Shown here piece after piece: positions 7,485 through 12,828 of a stretch of 12,828 bases of DNA. Each line of letters opens with the position of its first letter. The first letter of the stretch is position 1. The stretch is from an uncultured Bacteroides sp. (GTDB taxonomy: Bacteria; Bacteroidota; Bacteroidia; Bacteroidales; Bacteroidaceae): NCBI GenBank assembly GCA_900557355.1, contig USSR01000130.1:1-12828 (forward strand), written 5' to 3'. The translations under genes and the position numbers were made by a program. The notes beneath the pieces were generated by a model, which saw only the letters and a program-made list of their open reading frames with translations, did no database searches and was not told where the DNA came from.

Positions 7485-9698
7485 ATGAAAAAGAATAGTC
7501 TTTTGTGTGCAATAATTCTAGGGATTATGGCAACTTCCTTGTCTGCTCAGACAAGGAAGAAGGATTATACCCATCAAGTAGATTCTGTACTGAATCTTAT
7601 GACTTTGGAAGAAAAAGTCGGGCAAATGATTCAGTATTCCAATAATAAGCTTCTGACCGGACCTTCTCTTGACAGTCGTAATCATACGGAAGAAATCAAA
7701 CGTGGTGAGGTAGGTTCTATTTTTAATATATTGACTGTAGAGCGTGCAAGGCAATATCAGGATTTGGCTATGCAGTCCCGTTTGAGGATTCCGTTGATTT
7801 TTGGTTTGGATGTTGTACATGGGATGAGGACTATTTTCCCGATACCGATGGCTGAAGCTGCCAGTTTTAATCTGGAATTGATAAAAAAAACAGCCAGTGT
7901 GGCGGCGGCGGAGACTTCTGCCCATGGGATTCACTGGACGTTTGCTCCCATGGTTGATATCTCCAGGGATGCCCGTTGGGGGCGTTCGATGGAAGGAGCC
8001 GGTGAAGACCCTTGGTATGGTAGTCAGGTGGCAAAGGCTCGTGTAGAAGGTTTTCAGGGTACCAATTATAATGATAGAAACACTGTGCTTGCTTGTGCGA
8101 AGCATTTTGCTGCTTATGGAGCGGCGGTAGCAGGTAAAGATTATGCCGAAGCTGATATCTCGGAACATACACTTCAACAAGTATATTTACCACCATTCCG
8201 GGCTGCAGTAGAAGCCGGAGTGGGCACTTTTATGAATGCTTTTAATGAGATAAACGGTATTCCTGCAACGGCCCATAAGCCTCTTTTAAGGGATGTTTTG
8301 AAGGGAGAATGGGGATTCACAGGCTTTGTAGTCAGTGACTGGGGTTCTGTTAGTGAGATTGCCAAACACCGGATGGCAAAAGACAATAAAGATGCAGGAC
8401 GTCTGGCTGCTATTGCAGGTTGTGACATGGATATGCATTCTATGACTTATGCCAGGCATCTGGTAGATTTAGTGAAAGAGGGCGCTGTAGACATTACTTT
8501 GATTGATGATGCTGTAAAACGTATCTTAACGGTAAAATTCGAATTGGGCTTGTTTGATGACCCTTATCGTTATAATTATCGTGAGAAGGAAATCGGAGAC
8601 AAGAAAGTGAATGCGGTTCACAGGAAAGTAGCCCGTGAAGCTGGAGCCGGTTCAATCGTCCTGCTGAAAAATCAGAATGTTCTGCCTATTGCGTCAACCG
8701 TACGTAATATAGCTTTAATCGGTCCCTTGAATAAGGCTAATAAGGATATGCTGGGGAATTGGTCTGCCATTGGCAAGGCAGAAGAGGTGATTTCTGTTTT
8801 TGATGGTTTGAAAGCTGCTTTTTCCAAGGCTAAGGTTACCTATATAGAAGGTTATGATTTGGAAACGAATGAATTGAAACCATTACCGGATCTTTCTGGT
8901 TATGATGTGCTTATTGTATCGGTAGGAGAGCGTGCCATAGATTCCGGAGAAGCGAAATCGAAAGTTGATATTAGTGTCAATGCCAATCAGCAGTTGATGG
9001 TGAAACAAATAAAGGAAAAGGCCGGGAAACCTGTTGTAACTTTGGTTATGGGTGGCCGTCCGTTGATTTTCTCCGATATGGAACCTTATACCGATGCCAT
9101 TCTTGTGACTTGGTGGTTAGGTACGGAAGCTGGTAATTCTATAGCAGATGTGCTTACTGGTAGCTATAATCCGTCTGGTAAATTGCCAATGACATTTCCC
9201 CGTCATGTAGGTCAGTGTCCGATATATTACAATCATAAAAGTACAGGTCGTGCTTGGACACCAAACAATCCGTGGGTAAGCGGTTATATGGATGAGAGTG
9301 TGAAACCTGCCTATGCATTCGGATATGGTTTGAGCTATACAACTTTTGAAATTGCTGCTCCTGTGATATCAAAAAAAGAATATAGGTCAGGAGAGTCAGT
9401 GGTCGTGACTACTTTTGTTAAGAATACGGGAAAGTATACGGGCAAAGAAACCGTCCAGCTTTATTTGCAGGACGTTGCCAGTTCCGTGACCCGTCCGGTT
9501 CTTGAATTGTGTGGAATCCGGCAAATAGAATTGTTACCCGGAGAAACCCGGAAGATTGAATTTACTCTGTCAGAACAGGAACTGGGGTTCTTTAATGCAG
9601 ATAGACAGTTCGTAACAGAGCCGGGTAGCTTTAAACTTTTTGTCGGGAACAGTTCGGATAATTTGAAAGTTACAGAATTTGAACTTATAGAGAAATAA
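7485..9698 (+). CDS. GH3 beta-glycosidase (BglX-like, periplasmic)
   Basis: 737-residue secreted GH3 enzyme, usually a beta-glucosidase or beta-xylosidase acting from the non-reducing end of oligosaccharides. Residues 1-21 are a signal peptide ending SLSA. The N-terminal barrel (about 30-355) has the GH3 blocks RWGRSMEGAGEDP (164-176), CAKHFAAYG (204-212) and FVVSDWGS (281-288), with nucleophile Asp285 (8337-8339). The alpha/beta sandwich (about 385-600) carries the likely acid/base Glu489 in DSGEAKSK. A fibronectin-III-like C-terminal domain (about 640-730) completes the BglX layout at a typical length. The ATG lies 4 nt after the GH2 stop, so the two are surely co-transcribed. All motifs are intact. 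The preferred sugar cannot be told from sequence: Bacteroides GH3 enzymes of this shape act on beta-glucosides, xylosides or other beta-sugars. Confidence 0.94.
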   Translation: MKKNSLLCAIILGIMATSLSAQTRKKDYTHQVDSVLNLMTLEEKVGQMIQYSNNKLLTGPSLDSRNHTEEIKRGEVGSIFNILTVERARQYQDLAMQSRLRIPLIFGLDVVHGMRTIFPIPMAEAASFNLELIKKTASVAAAETSAHGIHWTFAPMVDISRDARWGRSMEGAGEDPWYGSQVAKARVEGFQGTNYNDRNTVLACAKHFAAYGAAVAGKDYAEADISEHTLQQVYLPPFRAAVEAGVGTFMNAFNEINGIPATAHKPLLRDVLKGEWGFTGFVVSDWGSVSEIAKHRMAKDNKDAGRLAAIAGCDMDMHSMTYARHLVDLVKEGAVDITLIDDAVKRILTVKFELGLFDDPYRYNYREKEIGDKKVNAVHRKVAREAGAGSIVLLKNQNVLPIASTVRNIALIGPLNKANKDMLGNWSAIGKAEEVISVFDGLKAAFSKAKVTYIEGYDLETNELKPLPDLSGYDVLIVSVGERAIDSGEAKSKVDISVNANQQLMVKQIKEKAGKPVVTLVMGGRPLIFSDMEPYTDAILVTWWLGTEAGNSIADVLTGSYNPSGKLPMTFPRHVGQCPIYYNHKSTGRAWTPNNPWVSGYMDESVKPAYAFGYGLSYTTFEIAAPVISKKEYRSGESVVVTTFVKNTGKYTGKETVQLYLQDVASSVTRPVLELCGIRQIELLPGETRKIEFTLSEQELGFFNADRQFVTEPGSFKLFVGNSSDNLKVTEFELIEK

Positions 9699-11861
9699 AT
9701 GGCATCACATATGATACGCTATGTTTTTGTACTTTTACTTTTCATTTTCATTTTTACTTTGGGATTGAAAGCCGATGATTTATCAATCATCAGGCAGAAG
9801 TATATAGAAAGTATATTGTATAAAAACAAATCAGAACAGCAGCTAATACGGCTGATGTGTCAGACTTCGCATGAAAAGATCGTCGGTGATCAGATGGTTG
9901 TAGAATTGATGGAACGTTGCCCGATAGAAGTCGGGTACGTTCGTCAATTATTATCAGACTTGAGTGAGGAGGGTAGTTGGAGTGACCTTGATTTTACTAA
10001 TAGCAAGGCTGCCAGCTGGCTTCCGCGGATCCATGCAGCCCGTGTGCTTGAGCTGACTAAAGTTTATAGTAATCCGGAGCATGATTTTTATAAATCGGCT
10101 GAGGTTGCAGAGGCTATCCATAAAGCCATAGGCTATTGGTTTCGAATGAAGCCGATAGCTGCCAATTGGTGGTATAATGAAATTGGTATACCTAAAGTAC
10201 TGGGAGCTGTGTTTATCTTATTTGAAGATCAATTGTCGACGGAAGAAAAGAAACACGCTATAGAAGTGATGAGTCAGGCAAAGATAGGGATGACAGCTCA
10301 AAATAAGGTTTGGTTAGCCGGCAATGTGTTGGTGAAAGGTTTGTTGCTGAATGACCTTCAACTAGTGTGGAAAGCAAGGAATGCTATAAACGATGAGATC
10401 AAGATGGCTTATGGTAAATCAGAAGGAATTAAGGTTGATTATAGTTTTCATCAACATGGACCTCAACAGCAGGTCGGGAATTATGGTGCAGCTTATTTGG
10501 CTACTATGAGTTTCTGGGCATATATTCTTGATGACACTTCGTTGGCATTGGATGAGGAGCGTTTTCAGATTATAACTAACTATACTAATGAAGGTGTACG
10601 GAGAATTCTGTGGAAAAACAAGATGGATGTAAATAATCTCGGAAGACAGCTTTACAAGCAGGCACAGCGAAACAAAGCTTTTTCGAGTTTGTTCTCTGCC
10701 AATATGTTGGCGCAGGTGAATAGTAAAGACAGTAATACCTATCAGCTCTTGATTGATGAAAACCTTGGTAATACTCCAACTTCGTTGTTAGGGCAGTATC
10801 ATTTCTGGAAATCAGATATGACAATCCATCGTTGTCCCACTTGGATGGCATCTGTGAGGATGGCATCGGACAGGGTGATTGGTACAGAGTCGGGCACTGA
10901 TAATGTAAAGGGGTATTATCTGGCAGACGGTGCTCTCTATACTTATGTGGATGGTGATGAGTATACGGATGTATTTCCTTGTTGGGATTGGCGTAAAGTG
11001 CCTGGTGTAACTTGCTATCAAGAAGATAAGGCTGTCCATGTGATGGGATGGCTTGAAAAGCAAAATAAAGGTTCGTTCGTAGGAAATGTGAATGATGGCG
11101 TTATTGGTCTTACCTCGATGGATTTAGTAAGGGATGGGCTTTATGCTAGAAAAACATGGATTTTTACACCGGATTATATCTTGTGTTTAGGAGCGGGCAT
11201 TCGTTCGGATAGCAGTTATCAGGTGAATACTTCTGTAGAGCAGGCTGTGCTGAGAGATGATTTACTACATCTGCATAAAGGGAAGTGGGAGGTTGTGAAG
11301 GATTTGAATTTTTCTTGTGAGAATCCCCAGCGCTTCTTTCATCGTCAGACCGGATATATTTTACTGGAAGGTAAAGGGCGTATGTTTTCTGAACATCGTA
11401 CGAATTTCTGGAATGATATCATGAAGATATATCCTAAAAGTGAATTGCAGACAAAAGATGTATTTACTATCTATATAGATCATGGGATTCTTCCACAAAA
11501 TGATTCATATCAGTACATAATATTGCCGGCTACCACTCCTAAGCAAGTACAACGCGTTGATTTATCTTCATTCAAAATAATCAGTAATACTAGTCAATGT
11601 CAGGCTGTCCAACTGGATCAAGATACATATTTACTTGCATTGTATGAAGCCGGAAGTATTTCCTTGTCCGGTAAACTAAAGTTTGAAAGCAATAAAAAGG
11701 GGCTTTTTATTCTGCATACTTATAAGAAGGGGTGGAAGGTATATGCTTCGGATCCAACTCAGACAGAAGTATTTATGGAGGTGACATTTAATGGAGACAA
11801 GAGAGAAATCAAATTGCCTGAAGGCGAATATAAGGGAACTGTTGCCATATTCTCCGAATAA
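9699..11861 (+). CDS. PL8-family polysaccharide lyase (chondroitin AC / hyaluronate / xanthan lyase family)
   Basis: 720-residue secreted lyase that should cleave a uronic-acid-containing polysaccharide by beta-elimination, leaving an unsaturated uronic acid. A signal peptide precedes Asp26 (hydrophobic 7-23, ending LKA). An alpha/alpha-toroid (about 28-360) is followed by beta-sandwich domains (about 370-720). Family motifs: NWWYNEIGIPK (156-166), DYSFHQHG with His253 (10455-10457), GNYG with Tyr262, and GRQ with Arg316. The His-Tyr and Tyr-Arg spacings (9 and 54) equal those of chondroitin AC lyase residues His225, Tyr234 and Arg288; Asn202 and Glu397 lie close to the positions of its Asn175 and Glu371. 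The catalytic set thus looks complete. The ATG at 9699 abuts the GH3 stop; a second ATG at 9711 (Met5) gives a more ordinary signal peptide and could be the real start. Substrate unknown: the neighbours lack the sulfatases and GH88 expected for glycosaminoglycans, so another uronic-acid glycan is likely. Confidence 0.88.
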   Translation: MASHMIRYVFVLLLFIFIFTLGLKADDLSIIRQKYIESILYKNKSEQQLIRLMCQTSHEKIVGDQMVVELMERCPIEVGYVRQLLSDLSEEGSWSDLDFTNSKAASWLPRIHAARVLELTKVYSNPEHDFYKSAEVAEAIHKAIGYWFRMKPIAANWWYNEIGIPKVLGAVFILFEDQLSTEEKKHAIEVMSQAKIGMTAQNKVWLAGNVLVKGLLLNDLQLVWKARNAINDEIKMAYGKSEGIKVDYSFHQHGPQQQVGNYGAAYLATMSFWAYILDDTSLALDEERFQIITNYTNEGVRRILWKNKMDVNNLGRQLYKQAQRNKAFSSLFSANMLAQVNSKDSNTYQLLIDENLGNTPTSLLGQYHFWKSDMTIHRCPTWMASVRMASDRVIGTESGTDNVKGYYLADGALYTYVDGDEYTDVFPCWDWRKVPGVTCYQEDKAVHVMGWLEKQNKGSFVGNVNDGVIGLTSMDLVRDGLYARKTWIFTPDYILCLGAGIRSDSSYQVNTSVEQAVLRDDLLHLHKGKWEVVKDLNFSCENPQRFFHRQTGYILLEGKGRMFSEHRTNFWNDIMKIYPKSELQTKDVFTIYIDHGILPQNDSYQYIILPATTPKQVQRVDLSSFKIISNTSQCQAVQLDQDTYLLALYEAGSISLSGKLKFESNKKGLFILHTYKKGWKVYASDPTQTEVFMEVTFNGDKREIKLPEGEYKGTVAIFSE

Positions 11862-11944
11862 TCTGTTGAATGAGTCATGGTAATGAAGAAAATCTTGGTG
11901 AGATAGAGATCACACGAAAATGAAGCTGATGAGAATGTTAAATG

Positions 11945-11984
11945 AAAAAAAGGTTGCAGTGATAAAACACTGCAACCTTTTTTT
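11945..11984. terminator. Bidirectional intrinsic terminator
   Basis: A perfect 17-bp inverted repeat (arms 11945-11961 and 11968-11984, loop ataaaa) has a GC-containing core ggttgcagtg/cactgcaacc, seven A's on the left and seven T's on the right. It therefore works in both directions. It lies between the PL8 stop and the stop of the convergent gene at 12006 and ends both transcripts. Confidence 0.93.
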
Positions 11985-12005
11985 CTTTATTTCTTTGTTA
12001 GTGAT

Positions 12006-12828
12006 TTACAACGGAATATATTCCACAAACGCCTCCATTGCTTCGTAAGATGCCAGACCAAGGCTATCATACAATGCAGCAGTACCACGGTTACGGTCTT
12101 CGCTGCGTTGCCAGAACAGACGTTCGTCGTTGCCCAAGAACGGTGCACTTTCCATCTGAGACTGGTGTTTCAGGATAGAATTGCGTTTGGCGCGGAGTTC
12201 TTCAGGACTGATAGGCACTGCCATTTCAATGTTCTCAATTTCCCATTCAGCCCATGCACCGCGATACATCCAGATGCGGCAGTCTTTCAGCCATTTTGCA
12301 CCTTCTTCTTTTTCCAGGTCGATAGCTGCAAATACGGCATCGGTGCAGACACGGTGTGTGCCGTGCGGGTCGGCAAGGTCGCCGGCAACGAATATTTGGT
12401 GAGGTTTCACTTCACGCAACAGGTTACGTACGATTTCCACATCAGCTTCAGTCAGCGGACCTTTCTGAATACGACCGGTTTCATAGAACGGCAGATCAAG
12501 GAAATGACAATGATCCAGTGGGATGTTATTGTATGTACAGGCGGTGCGTGCTTCACCACGACGTATCAAACCTTTAATGGTAAGAATATCGCGTGTGTCG
12601 ATGTCACCGTCTTTTTTCTCTTTCAGGAACTTACGGATCTCTGCATACTTGTCGGTAATCACTTTGTCTTCGCTGTTATTGAAGATTTGATTGAAACCGT
12701 TGATAAAGTGCAGAAAACGGATTACTTCTTCGTCGCCTACGGCAATGTTACCGGAGGTTTCGTAAGCCACGTGTACATCATGCTTTTGCTCTACCAGACG
12801 ACGGATGGTGCCTCCCATGGAGATAAAT
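12006..12828 (-). CDS. nagB: C-terminal part of GlcN6P deaminase-like protein with PIG-L/LmbE domain, truncated by window edge
   Basis: The frame is open past the first visible ATG (12816-12818) to the right edge (codons for Phe-Ile-Ser precede MGGTIRRL), so the gene begins outside the window. The visible ~274 residues match the PIG-L/LmbE deacetylase-like C-terminal half of the long (about 660-residue) glucosamine-6-phosphate deaminase-related proteins of Bacteroides, whose N-terminal half is NagB. Visible signs are HVAYETSGNIAV, and the DLADPHGTHRVC segment whose two His residues (H-G-T-H) are the second metal-binding motif of PIG-L proteins; the first motif (HPDD) would lie just beyond the edge. 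NagB converts glucosamine-6-phosphate to fructose-6-phosphate and ammonia; the role of the fused domain is not established. It is cytoplasmic, convergent with the PL8 gene, shares its terminator, and is probably a core gene bordering the locus. The NagB half is not seen here, so the symbol rests on family recognition. Confidence 0.8.
   Translation of the reverse strand, partial: FISMGGTIRRLVEQKHDVHVAYETSGNIAVGDEEVIRFLHFINGFNQIFNNSEDKVITDKYAEIRKFLKEKKDGDIDTRDILTIKGLIRRGEARTACTYNNIPLDHCHFLDLPFYETGRIQKGPLTEADVEIVRNLLREVKPHQIFVAGDLADPHGTHRVCTDAVFAAIDLEKEEGAKWLKDCRIWMYRGAWAEWEIENIEMAVPISPEELRAKRNSILKHQSQMESAPFLGNDERLFWQRSEDRNRGTAALYDSLGLASYEAMEAFVEYIPL

Noticed and set aside
7518..8180. 220-codon open frame on the minus strand
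   Set aside because: It lies wholly antisense to the well-supported GH3 gene, and its translation shows no recognisable domain or sensible composition.

Overview
The window looks like part of a Bacteroides genome (gut Bacteroidales). It carries the end of a one-protein hybrid two-component regulator (sensor kinase, receiver and AraC domains fused), secreted glycoside hydrolases of families GH97, GH2 and GH3, an upstream TAnnTTTG-type promoter box with no strong Shine-Dalgarno sequences, and a GlcN6P deaminase/PIG-L-type protein typical of this group. The species cannot be told from the sequence alone.

Layout: (1) 1-1815, plus strand: the 3' part of a hybrid two-component system (HTCS) regulator whose 5' end lies outside the window. 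(2) 1816-2000: a gene-free gap with a short sequence resembling the end of an insertion sequence. (3) 2001-3419, minus strand: a secreted SGNH/SASA-type carbohydrate O-acetylesterase. (4) 3420-3681: a divergent control region with a good -7 box for the rightward operon and an imperfect 24-26 bp direct repeat that could be a regulator site. (5) 3682-11861, plus strand: a tight run GH97 - GH2 - GH3 - PL8 with gaps of 13, 4 and 0 bases. The GH2 gene is split by an in-frame TGA. (6) 11945-11984: a perfect 17-bp hairpin terminator shared by the convergent genes on either side. (7) 12006 to the right edge, minus strand: the C-terminal part of a GlcN6P deaminase-related protein with a PIG-L/LmbE domain, probably a core-metabolism gene outside the locus.

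Working together (inference): this is most of the enzyme half of a polysaccharide utilization locus. The HTCS would sense a periplasmic oligosaccharide and switch on the genes. The esterase would remove acetyl groups, the PL8 lyase would cut next to a uronic acid by beta-elimination, GH97 would remove an alpha-linked sugar (alpha-galactose is the best guess from its catalytic residues), and GH2 and GH3 would remove beta-linked sugars. The glycan would then be an acetylated, uronic-acid-containing heteropolysaccharide. No SusC/SusD pair, sulfatase, or GH88/GH105 unsaturated uronyl hydrolase is visible, so those functions would have to lie left of the window or elsewhere.

The main oddities are the nonsense codon in an otherwise intact GH2 gene, the uncommon PL8 + GH97 + GH2 + GH3 + acetylesterase combination, and the direct repeat in the divergent promoter region. 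I see no sign of a wholly new type of system (no defence genes, CRISPR array, retron or phage genes).
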